From Stictocephala bisonia (Eukaryota; Arthropoda; Insecta; Hemiptera; Membracidae), in the NCBI GenBank assembly GCA_035578905.1, contig JAQJVL010000046.1, positions 3,408,730 to 3,472,729 on the forward strand: a stretch of 64,000 nucleotides of DNA, in the 5' to 3' direction. Positions 1 to 11,363 of this stretch are shown one piece after another. The stretch's first letter is position 1. Every line of letters starts with the position of its first letter. Below the pieces are notes generated by a model, which worked only from the letters and a program-made list of their open reading frames with translations, made no database searches and was not told the origin of the DNA. A program made the position numbers and the translations under genes.

Positions 1-1377
1 AATAAGTTCCCAGCACAGATCATTAGTTAAAAAAAAAATAAAAATAGAGAAAAAGTTAGTGTATGGGGAATGGTTGGAGTAAGGGTAAGGATCGGCCTCA
101 CCTTTTTCTAAAAATAAAAAAGATGATAAGCAGAAATAATTTTAAAATGGCACAAAATGAAGTTAGTTTTACCAAGAGAAAACAACAATGGAGAGAACAG
201 GACACCAGATATGAAAACAGCCTTTCTCACATATGTTTAAAATTTGAATATTTTCTGAAAATTTGTATAAATATGATTATTATCAATTTGGTGATGATGA
301 AATTTTTAATGAAATTATGAGGTAAATTTTCTACAACCTTTATAAATGATCTGATGGTTTGGTCTATGTAAAGCTTCAAACAATTGTTACAGTGTTACAG
401 TTTATTTTATAAACACTTGTGGTCTCCCTCAAGATTGTTACTTTTAGTAATCTCGGAGAGGAGACAGAACATTTAGAGAAACATACTAAACCTAAAGTAA
501 ATTTATTAGTCCTTAATCTTCTTCGTACATAGTCAAATGCATTTGCACAATTCAATATGAATTTACATTAAATTATGAAATCATGCACAAAACTTTGGCT
601 GTATATCACAATTGAGGCAATCAGTTATTTTGGCACTATAAAACTCTTTTCAAATATTGGTCATTAAAGAAATTGTGTTCTCCGATTAACCCATTGTGGA
701 CTAAGAAAACTCAAGGTGCGCTGTGCCTAAAATATTTGCTGCACCAGCGAGTCCCATATACGGCTCACCACACTCCCAACATTTAACATTCTGCTATCAT
801 TCACTGCATTTCTTTATTACTTTAAAAAGACGTGTATTGGTATTGATTTATAATGAATATTCTTAAGACACTTATTTACTCAAAATAAATTTATTCGTGA
901 ACATAAATCATCTCCCACAGTGAAGCAATGTGTTTGAATGTTTCTCGCTTACTGCAACAAACAGTGATCTACCAGAGTTGAATATAAATACAATACAAAT
1001 GAGTGAGTGCAATCAAATGATTTCTAGCAACATCAATAAGAATTACAAGCAGTGTGTGTTAAAGACATATTGCAGGGTATGCGTATTTTGGCCTCTGGTC
1101 CCCTGTCCGTGATGATGCACATGCTGCGTCTCTCACCCGCAGTGGGTTTACTTCATGGCATTGGGACACAAAAGAGGTTGACAAGTAACGAAAGTTCCTA
1201 GCAAGAATCAACCAACATATCTCCCTGGTGGACCCGTGCATTTTTTGTGAGGATTTTTTGCTCTTCGTTAGGAGCTACAACAGTAACAGAAATGTATTTT
1301 AAAGAATAGTCTCCTTAAAAGGTTTTGTACTGCAGACTTTGATATGCCTAAAATTGGTAACTAAAATTTCTAAGTAC
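1..1377. other. Drp1 intron 3 sequence, nothing recognised
   Basis: AT-rich DNA without a convincing exon; the next Drp1 exon is not here. The slightly GC-richer 1,085-1,240 and the TTAACCC at 684-690 may be element remnants, but no pair of ends was found. Confidence 0.5.
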
Positions 1378-1586
1378 CTTTGTAAGTCCAGGCAGATCAA
1401 CCAAAGCAAGGTTCAAGACTGATGTTGAATATATTTTAAGTACAATAGGTTCTGCACAGACTCCTTTGTTGTGACCTGCTTTCCGGTTTGTTTCCTGTTC
1501 TATCTCATTTCGAATTTCATTGAAGTCTGTAAAGATTTTTCCTTTTGTGTGAAGAAACTTTCCCCATTCCTCAAGAGTTAATGTTC
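1378..1586 (-). CDS. Drp1: Drp1 coding exon 3 (GTPase domain to the DLPG motif)
   Basis: Encodes residues 83-152. It begins [17 protein letters not shown], the Drp1 hallmark block, continues through a [13 protein letters not shown] helix, and ends [11 protein letters not shown], where Asp146-Gly149 is the G3 DxxG motif. The acceptor is attacag at 1587 and the donor after AAG is gtactt at 1377. The first two bases complete codon 83 with exon 2, and the exon ends in phase 0 after TK, where human DNM1L also appears to break before VPVGDQP. Joined, the three exons give 152 residues with no interruption. The next exon (VPVGDQP...) is not visible in 1-1377, so the gene runs off the left edge. Confidence 0.95.
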
Positions 1587-1699
1587 CTGTAATTAAAAAA
1601 CATCTATATATGCAAATAGATTAAATTGGAATAAAATATGTTTTAATGCCATAAGATATTTCACAAGCACACAGCATTAGTCAACGTCTAACTAGCTTA

Positions 1700-2290
1700 A
1701 AAGTTGTCAAAAAGAATTTATTAAAGCCCATCCAAATCCGTAACCCATTTGTGAATTCCGATACTGAATAAAAGGCTTTCTTCAAAAGAAATGACAGAAT
1801 TTTAGTTTTAAAAGCTTTTAGAGTTCAGGCCTTTGCGTTCTTCTGATAACTTATTCCAAAACTTGCTGCGTACAATTACAGGATTGTTATCACTTTTGTG
1901 TAGCCTACTAAAAGGAAGGTTTACATAATTACAAAATTAGGTGTAATTGAAATTAACAGCACTCCTCAACAGAATTTTTGACTGGATATACAGTAAACAA
2001 TGTAAAATATACAGAGAGAAGAGAGTTAGGATTCTTGATTCGATAAAAATAGGCTTACAGTGTTCTCTCCTCCCTACATCAGCTATAGATTGTAGATTTC
2101 TTTTGAATAAGGAAGATGTCTTTAGTATGAGGAGTACATAGAATGATTGCATAGGATTAGAGCCTGGAAAAGACCAAAGTAGGTCTGACGGATATTATCC
2201 TCATCCAGTTCCCCATGTAAACGTCTCAGGGCAAAGACACTCTCCTCAAGGTTTTTCTAGGGCCAATTACATATGGTGGCCAATTAAAAG
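1700..2290 (-). mobile_element. LINE reverse-transcriptase C-terminal fragment
   Basis: Minus-strand frames read ESVFALRRLHGELDEDN, then HCKPIFIESRILTLFSLYIL and finally FWNKLSEERKGLNSKSFK and FLLKKAFYSV, the typical C-terminal tail of Jockey/CR1-group LINEs. Frameshifts and stops are present. It lies in Drp1 intron 2, next to exon 3. Confidence 0.7.
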
Positions 2291-3019
2291 TTGAGTCCAG
2301 AGTTATTCCCTAAAATTTGAGATTTACAGATGAAATGTTAGGCCTAACAAAAACTACAATTAGTACAATAATAACTTGTATAAATTACTGAAAGGTATAA
2401 AGAAAATTTTTTCTAATCACCATGTTACTAGAAGAATGTTGCACCTTTTAGTTCAAACGTTAATTAAAGGTGATAGCCTTGCTTCTGGTAAAATTGATGT
2501 TTTTTTGGAACCAATCATCACTTTTTACTATTAGATATTGACGTTGAATTCTGTTCTGGTTGCTGAAATATTTGAGTTTTAGTATTTGGAATGTATTGAT
2601 GTGTTTTTATTAGAAACTTACTTATCGTAATGATTTCATGTCATGCTGAGATGATTGTTTGAAAATATCAGTGAACCTGTCTATTTATATGAAGACAAAC
2701 ATTATTCTTATATATCAAATAATTTATTACTTGCCAAAGAAAAGAATTAATACTTTTTTCTGAAGATGGCGCGAATTTTTTGTATGGCTCTTCATCTTTT
2801 TTTGGATTATATTATTTGACAATAGCCAATGCACTGATATGCGTTTTTCAGTAGTAATATATTTGAATTTAAACTTCTACAACTATACATACAACAAATC
2901 AAAAATGTTTTAAGAAAAAAAAACTAGATCCACTGTTTTTTTATTAGAGATTATAAGCCCTCTTATAACAGTTATATCAAGCATCATTCCCCACACCCTT
3001 GAACATTACAACTTACTTG

Positions 3020-3245
3020 GGATAACCTAACAGTTATCCATGTGGTGGGGCCTTAATACAAATGCTGCTGCGTTGTTGCACAATTATAACCTAATATTTA
3101 TTTATGTGCTACTGCCTTATACATGAGAATGAACATAACCTAACATTTATCCATGTGCTGGGGCCTATATATACATAGCCTGCTGCTATATTGCTTTACA
3201 ACTTTCGCAAAAAAATGAACATAATGTAACATTTATCCTTGTTAC
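3020..3245. repeat. Degenerate tandem repeat
   Basis: A block like ataacctaacatttatccatgtgctggggcc recurs about four times at about 3,022, 3,087, 3,134 and 3,218, with variable spacing. Confidence 0.55.
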
Positions 3246-3299
3246 TCCATTTCGGGCAATTGCTCTCTTCAATTGTTTGTTCCAATCATCAGTAGAACT

Positions 3300-3645
3300 T
3301 TTTGGAATGACAGAACTATTTTGTCCAGTTTAGAGACATTCCTGAAAAGCGTTTACTCCTAACATTTTGCCTGAGCATTTACGTAATTTAGATATTAATA
3401 TTTTTAAACGACAACTAAATAGTATTTTGGTTGACAACGCTTTTTATTCATCGGATGGATTTTTTAAATTTAGATTTATTTAGATATAGTAATGTAGTAG
3501 AATTATCATCTTGCATTTTACAGGAATATGTCTCTTGATTCATTTATACTGTAAAGAAATATAGTATAGAATATTGACGATGTCTATTACACATTGTAAT
3601 ATGTTTTGAATGACAAATAAATGTATTTCTATTTCTATTTCTAAC
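3300..3645 (+). mobile_element. LINE 3' end
   Basis: Plus strand encodes LPEHLRNLDINIFKRQLNSI and DNAFYSSDGFF, the C-terminal end of a LINE ORF2, then a short 3' UTR ending in a simple tail (atttct)n near 3,625-3,645. It is truncated at the 5' side. Confidence 0.7.
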
Positions 3646-5022
3646 ATGATATTTTTTTAACTTCTTAAAGGGAAAGGAAATTTTTAATTAAATCTGTGCA
3701 AATCTGTAAAAGCATCTAGATACAGATCTATGGTCAAGATTGATAAACACTAAGTTATTTTGTAGTATCAACTTAGAACACCAAAACTACTAACAAAAGT
3801 TTAGATTTGGAATTTTATGACTCCATCTTGAACTAAGGTCTGTAAATTCTTCTTAGTAAAGACAACCCGAATGCAAAATTAGTTTTGGAGAGACAACTTT
3901 AAAATTATGCATCAGCCATTATATTGATATAATCTTATAAAAAAGAATTCTGTTAAAAAAAAACATCAATTCTTTTAATAAAAAGAAATTAACTTGTTCA
4001 GAAATGTTACTTTTAAAAGACACAGTAATGCCCTAATAATTAAACACAAGTAGAGAATAGGGTGTATCTTTAGGAATTTATGTATGGTACATTTGTGTAG
4101 GAAAATGCTGGAGGACAAAAAAAAGTTATGTGCAAATAAATGATTTTGATTAAAAAGCAAATCACAAAAGTAAATTCTGCCAAATATGAAATTTGCAGTC
4201 ATCCAGTTTTTAAAGGAACCAATTGTTATACCTATATAGACAATAGATAGTTTCTTTACTAACACATTTAACAAGAATAGTATTAGTCACATCATTTTAC
4301 AGAGAAAATCAAATAGTAATCAAATCAGAATTAGTAGATTACTACATGAGTATGCAAACAATATTTTGTAATAAACAGTTATTTTGAAGAAACTTAGATT
4401 AACCCTTTCAGTGCCAGACATTTAGTCTAGTGCGCATGCATAAAGAGCCGGGTATTTTGCCCTATGGTTGTGCATAAAGAGCCAGGCTAAAATTGGCAAT
4501 TCCGTAGGGGTTTGCAAAAACCATCATTTCTCAATTATTTGTAGACATAAATGGATAATTTTTTTTTTATTTTACTCTTGACAATGTCCTCTAATTTGTA
4601 CATATACAATAATTCTACTCATAACATGCAAATCTATACTAAAAATAAAAAATTCAATACTTACAAAAAATTTTTTGAAGATTTTTTCACTTTGATGCAA
4701 AGATTTGACCAGTAAAAAATTCCTCTCACCATACAGTTAGTATTTATTTGAATGTATATATCATTGTTCACAAATGTAGAAAAAATCAACATCATATCTT
4801 CAAAAATAAAGTTTTTATGGCTCGTTTTGTAAAATCTTGAAAAATTTAGTTTTTTTCACATACCGTTCAAAATTTATTTTCACTTTTTAAAAGCATGTCT
4901 TAGGCATATATTTACAAAATTATAGGACTACCTAATCTCAAAATTAAATGAACAAAATAAAAACACTTATATCCTAATTGAAGTTTTTTAGTTCAGTCTG
5001 TGGAAAAATGAAAAAAAAAAAA

Positions 5023-6969
5023 CTAACACTTATGAAAAGATAAACAATATGGGTGAAGTCCCTTTTTGCAGGTTTTACAAGAAAAGGTGGCTTTTTTCCT
5101 CTTTCCTCCTGCTTGGGTACTTTTCTTACTACATACAGAACAGTTTAGTTCCTTTTTATTTGGCAGTTTGTCCAAAAACATAGTCCAATCCGCATCGCCA
5201 CCACCGGTGGCTACATTACCTTGCCTGGTACTTCCTGGTGATGGGTATAATACATTCTTCCCTTCTTGGAGGGCTAACCACTCAGCAGAAAGTTCTTCTA
5301 CAAGTGCCACTGTATATTCTAGCCTAGGAAGGGGTTTATCAGAATTTAGTTTGTAGATAATGTATGAATTGAGAACCATTCGCCCGAAGATATTGAACAT
5401 TACTTTTCTCCAAAACCTAAGTGTTTTTCTTTCATCTAAGTAAGCACTCAACATTTGATCCCCTCCATCAACCCCACCCATGAAATCATTATATCTCCTG
5501 ATAACCTTAGGCTTATTTGTAATCCTCATATGGTTTCCCGTTTTTTTGCTTCTTCGCTCATCTTCCACGGTGCCATCTGTAGATAAAACTAACACTTGCT
5601 TTGTCTGTGACTGTTTTTCTCTAAATGCCAATAGAGTCATCTCATTTTTCTTGAAATATTTTTTTTCTCCCACTTTATATTTAGGCTTTACTGCATCAGG
5701 TAGTCCCTTGCGGTTTATACGCACAGTACCCGTCAAAAAGGTGCATTTATTATACAGATAGTTTGCTAGCCTAACAGAGGTAAAAAAATTATCACAGAAG
5801 ATGTGATACCCTTTATTCAATAGACCTGCCATCTCTAATAGTCTTTTTACAACATAATAACCTAATCCATTTTGCTTTATTTCTTCCTTATCACTGCCTC
5901 GTGCACCTTTGTATACGAAGAAATTCAAACAATAATGTGTGACGGAGTCACATAACATCCAAAGTTTAATCCCCCAACGGTGTCGCTTTTTGGGTAGGTA
6001 TTGCCTCAACTGGGTATGTGACTTTGAACTTATTATACTCTCATCTATTGCTAGGTTCTGGCTAGGGGTGAAATGGAATTTGAATACACGATTTACATGG
6101 TCTATCAATGGCTGGAAACGAGCACATGCGTCATAATTGGGTTGACCTGGTTTGGCAAGAGGAACTGTATCAACCATATGCAAATATCTCAAGATAGCTT
6201 GGAATCTATTTCTGGTGAACATTCTTGAAAACCAAGGAATGTATTGGCTAGAGCCAGTCCACCAGTAACTGTAGATAGTTGGTTGTTTTTTTATGCCCAT
6301 ATTTAGTAAAACGGCCAAAAAGGCCTGCAACTCCAACACTGTCACAGGTTTCCAGAGTTTTGTTCTACTGTGCGGTTTCACTTGTCTATTATTATCATTT
6401 ATTATGTCTGAGGCATACTTATTGGTCCACTTTACAAACATTTCTAGAAGAGCATGTGTAAAATAAAGCTTGAAATATGTCATAGGACGAGAGTTACGGG
6501 GCGGAATATGTTTAGGACCCGATAATTCTTCAAATGAAAATTGATGGCAAGTGGCAACATTTCCATCTAGTGGTACCTCATCCCATCCAATCCCATCATC
6601 AGAATCAGAAGATAACGATTCAAAAGACTGTTGTAGGCCTACAGTACTTGGGCGACCTCTAGACCTACTTTGTAGGTTAGGCCCAGTTGTGTTTTGAAAT
6701 GTAATTCCTAGATCTGGAGCATCATCTTCAGATGATGAATAATCGTCCAAATTCTGTGTAAATTGGCTAATTGGCAATCCTAATCTAGGTTTACCTGTAT
6801 TTGATGTAGAAGGCAAATCAGGGAAATAATCTGGGTCACTATCTGTGTTGTCAAAACCTAAAGAAGACTCATCACTTTCTGACTCACTTATAATAAAATC
6901 ACTGTCACTATCATTTTCCATCACTCTTTGTAACGTATTTTCACTAAGTGGTGAAGCAGACCTCTTCAT
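5023..6969 (-). CDS. piggyBac transposase, intact open frame
   Basis: 648 residues without a stop. The acidic, serine-rich N-terminus (about residues 1-140, with DSDSDF and ESESDES) is followed by the RNase-H-like transposase domain. Catalytic aspartates are visible: Asp309 in AIDESI, Asp393 in IFCDNFF and Asp501 in GGVDGGDQM, spaced as in other piggyBac enzymes. The C-terminus is a cysteine-rich zinc finger: Cys610, Cys613, Cys631, Cys634, His639, Cys642, His646 and Cys648. It cuts at TTAA sites and reinserts the element. The frame stays open 34 codons upstream to 7071, but those residues are hydrophobic and unlike the family, and MKRSASPLSE gives a typical start; hence 6969. Whether the protein is made is not visible, but the intact frame argues for recent activity. 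Confidence 0.93.
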   Translation of the reverse strand: MKRSASPLSENTLQRVMENDSDSDFIISESESDESSLGFDNTDSDPDYFPDLPSTSNTGKPRLGLPISQFTQNLDDYSSSEDDAPDLGITFQNTTGPNLQSRSRGRPSTVGLQQSFESLSSDSDDGIGWDEVPLDGNVATCHQFSFEELSGPKHIPPRNSRPMTYFKLYFTHALLEMFVKWTNKYASDIINDNNRQVKPHSRTKLWKPVTVLELQAFLAVLLNMGIKKQPTIYSYWWTGSSQYIPWFSRMFTRNRFQAILRYLHMVDTVPLAKPGQPNYDACARFQPLIDHVNRVFKFHFTPSQNLAIDESIISSKSHTQLRQYLPKKRHRWGIKLWMLCDSVTHYCLNFFVYKGARGSDKEEIKQNGLGYYVVKRLLEMAGLLNKGYHIFCDNFFTSVRLANYLYNKCTFLTGTVRINRKGLPDAVKPKYKVGEKKYFKKNEMTLLAFREKQSQTKQVLVLSTDGTVEDERRSKKTGNHMRITNKPKVIRRYNDFMGGVDGGDQMLSAYLDERKTLRFWRKVMFNIFGRMVLNSYIIYKLNSDKPLPRLEYTVALVEELSAEWLALQEGKNVLYPSPGSTRQGNVATGGGDADWTMFLDKLPNKKELNCSVCSKKSTQAGGKRKKATFSCKTCKKGLHPYCLSFHKC

Positions 6970-7251
6970 TTTTGTAAAAATAACACTTTGTAATAACACA
7001 ATGTAAAACCAAAACACACACGAGAGCGAGATCGACCGTCGAACGTAACTGCGTATTAGTAAACAAATCACAGCTGACTCGGACTTGTCATTTCCAAAGC
7101 CACATATGTTTCGTGTTTTTTTTCAACACAAAAATACTAAGAGATATAAATATATATATTTTTTTATTGAATTTGGACCTTTCTAAATAGAATGATAACA
7201 AAATTTACGTTGTTTAACAACATTTCGTATTTTTTATGAATTTTTTTAAAA

Positions 7252-7362
7252 ACGTCCTCCTAGTCGGACGTTGGCTCTTTATGCACGTTTTTCGGGCGTC
7301 CTCCTAGTCGGACGTTGGCTCTTTATGCACATTTTTTAGACGTCCTCCTAGTCGGACGTTGG
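7252..7362. repeat. Subterminal tandem repeats of the piggyBac right end
   Basis: Three copies of a block containing CTAGTCGGACGTTGG lie at about 7252-7274, 7297-7319 and 7341-7362, spaced 44-45 bp. The outermost copy runs into the terminal inverted repeat. The spacers carry GGCTCTTTATGCAC, whose complement occurs twice at the left end. Repeats like these are typical transposase-binding or end-architecture sequences; that role is inferred. Confidence 0.8.
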
Positions 7363-7373
7363 CACTGAAAGGG

Positions 7374-8274
7374 TTAAATATTATTTATACAGAAAAATAA
7401 ATCAAGGTTTCAGTAAAATTCAATGATTGTGACTTGAATGAAAATGCTGTATGGTCATGAAAAAAGAACAAAAAAGTACAACCAAAATTGGTGGAATTTC
7501 TCATTACTTGTTGACTTGCTCATTAAGATAATACAGTTAAACTGATCGATATTTCAACATCAGTACCATCTCTGGTCAAACTATTTACTAATTCAGAGAA
7601 GGTGCTGGTTAATTAATAGGCAACATTAGGCTCCACTTGGTTGTCTAATGTACTTTTAACAAAAGACTCAACAGCTAATTTAACACTAAAAACTAGATCT
7701 ATTACTTCAAATTCTTAAATATACTATTATAACAATTATTTTATGGCCCAACCTTGCTAGAAAATGTTGAATTAACAATTTAATAAACTATTCATAAAAT
7801 ATGTTTGAATTGATCATGGCTTCATTTGCAAATGAAAGGTATTTCAAGCCTGCATCATATAAAGAACCAGACCAAAAAAAACCACAATTACAACTATCAG
7901 TACCTAACTATCAACTATGAAAACCATGTAAGTAATGACTATAAACCATATTTAGTAGTAAAAACATTTTAGCTGTCACTATGCTACTCAAAATACAATG
8001 TTAGCGTAGTTATCAGCTGTCAACTCAAGATACTTTTAACAAAGAACCCAATATTGATAACATTCTATCTTACTGTTAGTGTTCAGTATGGAATAGTTAA
8101 AGTAAATTGGTAGACATATTTTTGTCACAATCATAAGAATTTAGAGGCACACACAAATATATCTTAAAGCTTTCATAAGCCAGCTACAAAACTAAAAAGA
8201 AAATTACAAATTAGACAAATAAACAATATTTAAATAAAAAAAAATCTACCGTACAAAGTATTTGGGTCTTAGTA
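7374..8274. other. Intron sequence, nothing recognised
   Basis: AT-rich Drp1 intron 2 DNA between the piggyBac element and a LINE fragment. The same holds for 2,300-3,020, 3,650-4,400, 8,810-9,180 and 9,880-10,115. Confidence 0.5.
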
Positions 8275-8600
8275 TCTAAATGTTGATCTCCCGTCACAGA
8301 GCTAAATCCAGGTTTCGTAACCATTCAACACCTGCTTCTCTGATTGAATGAATACCAGCCAATCCCTACAGGAAAGAACACAATGGGCAACCATTAACTA
8401 TGTGATCCATAGTTTGAACTTTGACTCGGCAATCACATGACTGATCGATCATTTGCCATTTTTATTTCCAGTAGTTGCATCCTCCCCCATCCGTTCCAAA
8501 GCGACTCAACATAGTTCTTTCTTTACGAGGAGTGTTCATTCCATCGATGACGGTCATAATGACACATTATAGGTATCCGAATGGTGAGTATCCCATTTAT
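8275..8600 (-). mobile_element. LINE C-terminal fragment, QTMDHIV family, copy 1
   Basis: Minus strand reads CDCRVKVQTMDHIVNGCPLC and EWLRNLDLAL. This motif (a Cys/His-containing tail) recurs at 37,220-37,673 and 38,030-38,345, and the 3' end alone at about 58,208-58,262, so one LINE family has at least four copies here. Interrupted by stops. Confidence 0.7.
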
Positions 8601-8686
8601 CAAGAAGTCAATACAGGATTTGCTGACACACAGAATCCTGAGGAAAATGTTGTTTTTGTCCTCTTAATGTTTATTTATAGCCACAG

Positions 8687-8802
8687 CATATATCAACATT
8701 TTACTTTTCCCTCAGATTATTCTCGGTATTAATTTATGTACTAACATATATCAACATTTTACTTTTCCCTCAGATTATTCTCGGTATTAATTTATGTACT
8801 GA
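8687..8802. repeat. Perfect 58-bp tandem duplication
   Basis: catatatcaacattttactt...ttaatttatgtacta occurs twice back to back (8,687-8,744 and 8,745-8,802) without visible differences except at the edges, so the duplication is recent. Confidence 0.9.
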
Positions 8803-9179
8803 TAATGTAAAAAACTGGTTTTATCGTGATTTGTCCACAGATTAACTTCACAGTTGCAGTCTGACATAAATTACTGCTGATGACAAAGTCCAATCCACGA
8901 TACAAAGCTGGGTTTACAGATATTACTTTTCTATAAAATATTACATAACTTCCAACTGTAGGAACATAAAATGTCCAGATAGTTTAACATTCCTCTCACA
9001 CAAATACAATTTGTGTTTAACATTACTCTTGCATTTTCAAAATTCTACACGAATTGTTTATTTCGTTACCTTTGAACGCTTCTCTTTTCAGCGAACTTCG
9101 TTATCTGTATTTAAAAATTGAGTAAAGGTGTGGCTGGTTTGACTTGGTATGATGGAAATCGAGTCAGTTATTTTTGCTG

Positions 9180-9880
9180 CAACCCTTTAGGTCCGTTCGT
9201 ATGCAAGGACGTAGGCACTGCAGTGCAGAGTGGCAGGGCAGGCCAAAATCTATAGCACCATTGTTGCTTATGGAGCGCCATATGCTAAGTGGCAGACGTG
9301 TCACAAAGTCCTGGCACCTGCATGGGCATGCCATAGTTTGAGGACGGGACACAGATTTTCAAAGCAGAGCAAGGCAGCTAATATGTCAACCAAGCAATTT
9401 ATTGAACTTGTTCAAAATGAAAGCGTTCCGCATAAATTAAGTTTACTTTTTCTGTAAAATTTACCTTTAAAAAGTGGTAAACTATTCTATTGTTCCAGTT
9501 GGCTCTAAACAGTTGAATAATTTAAAAAAATGTATCTTTGAAACACTAAATGAAAACACTCAAACTACTTACTAGTGCAACAAGTGTTGTTGCGGAATGA
9601 TGAATAATCAAATTCACTTATCAATGAAACTCATTAAGTTTCTTCATATATTCATTTTCACAAACACTTTTTTCCTAAATTTTAATACGGTATACAAAAG
9701 TACATTTTCTTCAATATCCATTTAGGAGTCAAGGAATTCATCCAGTGTATATCTTGTAAAAGAACCAAAACTTAAATGTCTGCACTCATTGTACTACTTC
9801 TCAACATATGCTGGTCATATTTTCCTGACCTGCCTGCCCTATACTGCGGTGCCTGCTTACCAGCATACACCGTGCCGTAA
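9180..9880. other. Region with weak inverted ends, unassigned
   Basis: gtaggcactgcagtgcagag and ggcagggcagg near 9,205-9,240 resemble the inversion of 9,810-9,865 (gtatgctggtaagcaggcac and ccgcagtatagggcaggcag). This may be a small DNA element with mutated ends. The open frame at 9,230-9,457 shows no recognised motif. Confidence 0.25.
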
Positions 9881-10118
9881 TGTCACTGTTAGTCTCCCTC
9901 CTTTTAGCAACACCATCACCACATCAGTTTTTCTTATTTAATGTTTTGATATTATGTTTTCTATAAGTTATCAGCTTTCATAAACACACTTTCAGCACTA
10001 GATCAATTCTAAATTACATTAATTCAAGCTAGAAGTGTTATTATTTAGCACATATTAAATTAGCTCAGTAATAAAAAAAACTTAACTTCTGGAAGAGTAC
10101 AACTGGTCTCTCTTTTAA

Positions 10119-10864
10119 CACATTCAGTGCTAAAGTCGTATTTTTGTTTTCACCATATGTGACGGCGTATATAAATTAAAAACTTAACCTAATAGCTGAC
10201 ATTTTTTTTCTAAAAACTTATTTTTATTGTGTAGTGACAATTTATGACTGTCAGAAGTAGTCTATTTATCTAGAAAGCTCAAAATAATAAAGTGTTATGT
10301 ATGGCTGTCATCAGCTCCTGGCGAACGACTTTGCCAAAAAATTAATGTCCAAGATTTTGTACACCACTTTATTTTGTTATAAACTAGCTAGTAATAAAAG
10401 GAAATTAGTAAAAATCATGAAAAAGATTAAAAACAACTACTATCATGTCTATTTATAACTTTTTTTCACAATTAGTCTAATCTGAAATACATTTTTCTAT
10501 GTCATGCAACAGAGAAACATAATACGTTTCTGTTCGTAGAACATAAATACACTATTTTTAATGTTTCCTTCTTTGCAGTACACTCTGCATCTTTTTATGC
10601 CCGATTTCTCAAAAGAAAAAAAAAACAGTAACAGAAACTCTAAAAATAACTCGGAAACAGAAAAACGCGTCCTACTTGTTAACTAGCTAGCAAACCCGGC
10701 AAAGGCTGGACGAAGACTGATTTAGTATTGTGAGTGAGGCATTATGGCTGACTAGACTGCCAGCAGCCACCACAGGTGACAACTGCTTGGCCGACTAGAC
10801 GGCCACACAGCCACTAGCGGTCAGACGCTGTAACCGACTTTACGGCCATGTAGCACTAAATGTA
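10119..10864. mobile_element. Non-autonomous TTAA-flanked (piggyBac-like) element
   Basis: Bounded by TTAA at 10115-10118 and 10865-10868. The ends are imperfect inverted repeats: CACATTCAGTGCTA on the left and, reading inward from the right, TACATTTAGTGCTA. They share the TTCAGTGC-type core with the complete piggyBac at 4403-7373. The right end has three related blocks (TGGCTGACTAGAC, TGGCCGACTAGAC, TAACCGACTTTAC) at 10745, 10788 and 10831, a 43-bp period, echoing the 44-45-bp triple repeat of the complete element. No coding capacity is seen over its 746 bp. It lies in Drp1 intron 2. Confidence 0.75.
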
Positions 10865-11218
10865 TTAACTCAATTTTAACCATAGACCTGCTATGTATAC
10901 ATGTGAATGACGAATTTGGATATAAATGTATCGCAAATTAAATATTCAATCAAATGACAAAATCATGTACATGTCATAAAATGCAAATCTAGAGCTAACC
11001 AAAGATTAAAGAAATTTCAAAGCCTCAGAGATCTTTACATTTAATTTAATAACATAAATTTTAATCATTATGTTTACAGAAAATTAATGCTTGACATACT
11101 GAGTTAAATGCACCAATTAATATTTCATAATTCCTAAATTTATTCCTAATTTAAAACCCTAAATATTTATTTTTCCTGTACTTTTAATTATATTTTAACT
11201 CCCAAGATACGAACTAAC

Positions 11219-11363
11219 CTTCTTCTGAGGACCGATGTTCCCGGTCATCTTTGGGGCAATAGTTTAGTTGGATGACTAGAGGACACCTAGTAACGATGCC
11301 AGTTCCTCGGGGCAAAAATGTACGCCCCACTAGACTCTCTATAACTGAACTTTTTCCAGAGCT
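11219..11363 (-). CDS. Drp1: Drp1 coding exon 2 (P-loop and switch I of the GTPase domain)
   Basis: Encodes residues 35-82 plus the first base of codon 83. It begins [14 protein letters not shown], completing the G1 P-loop GTQSSGKS with Lys38 and Ser39. It then has [10 protein letters not shown], where Thr59 is the switch I threonine that coordinates Mg2+ and is needed for GTP hydrolysis in dynamins. The acceptor is tttcag at 11364 and the donor is gttagt at 11218. Length 145 bp, entry phase 0, exit phase 1. The tail (residues 65-82) is the variable loop between switch I and the conserved EEWGKFLHT block in exon 3, so low conservation there is expected. No stop or frameshift is seen. The 9.6-kb intron that follows contains the complete piggyBac element. 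Confidence 0.95.

Larger units (their letters stand above)
4403..7373 (-). mobile_element. Structurally complete piggyBac-superfamily DNA transposon
   Basis: A 2,971-bp element flanked by TTAA on both sides (4399-4402 and 7374-7377), the target duplication diagnostic of piggyBac. The ends are perfect 14-bp inverted repeats (CCCTTTCAGTGCCA at 4403-4416; its complement at 7360-7373). Subterminal copies of tgcataaagagcc lie at 4437-4449 and 4471-4483, with their inversions at 7273-7285 and 7317-7329. It encodes one transposase on the minus strand (5023-6969). It sits in the second coding intron of Drp1 in the same orientation as the gene. All parts needed for cut-and-paste movement appear intact, so it is probably a recent insertion. 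Confidence 0.95.

Noticed and set aside
684..704. TTAACCCATTGTGGACTAAG as another piggyBac end
   Set aside because: No matching inverted end with TTAA was found within a few kilobases.
6970..7071. 34-codon upstream extension of the piggyBac transposase
   Set aside because: Hydrophobic and unlike any piggyBac N-terminus; the Met at 6969 followed by the acidic region fits the family.
9230..9457. 75-codon plus-strand gene
   Set aside because: No recognised motif; overlaps an equally open minus-strand frame and lies in a likely repeat.
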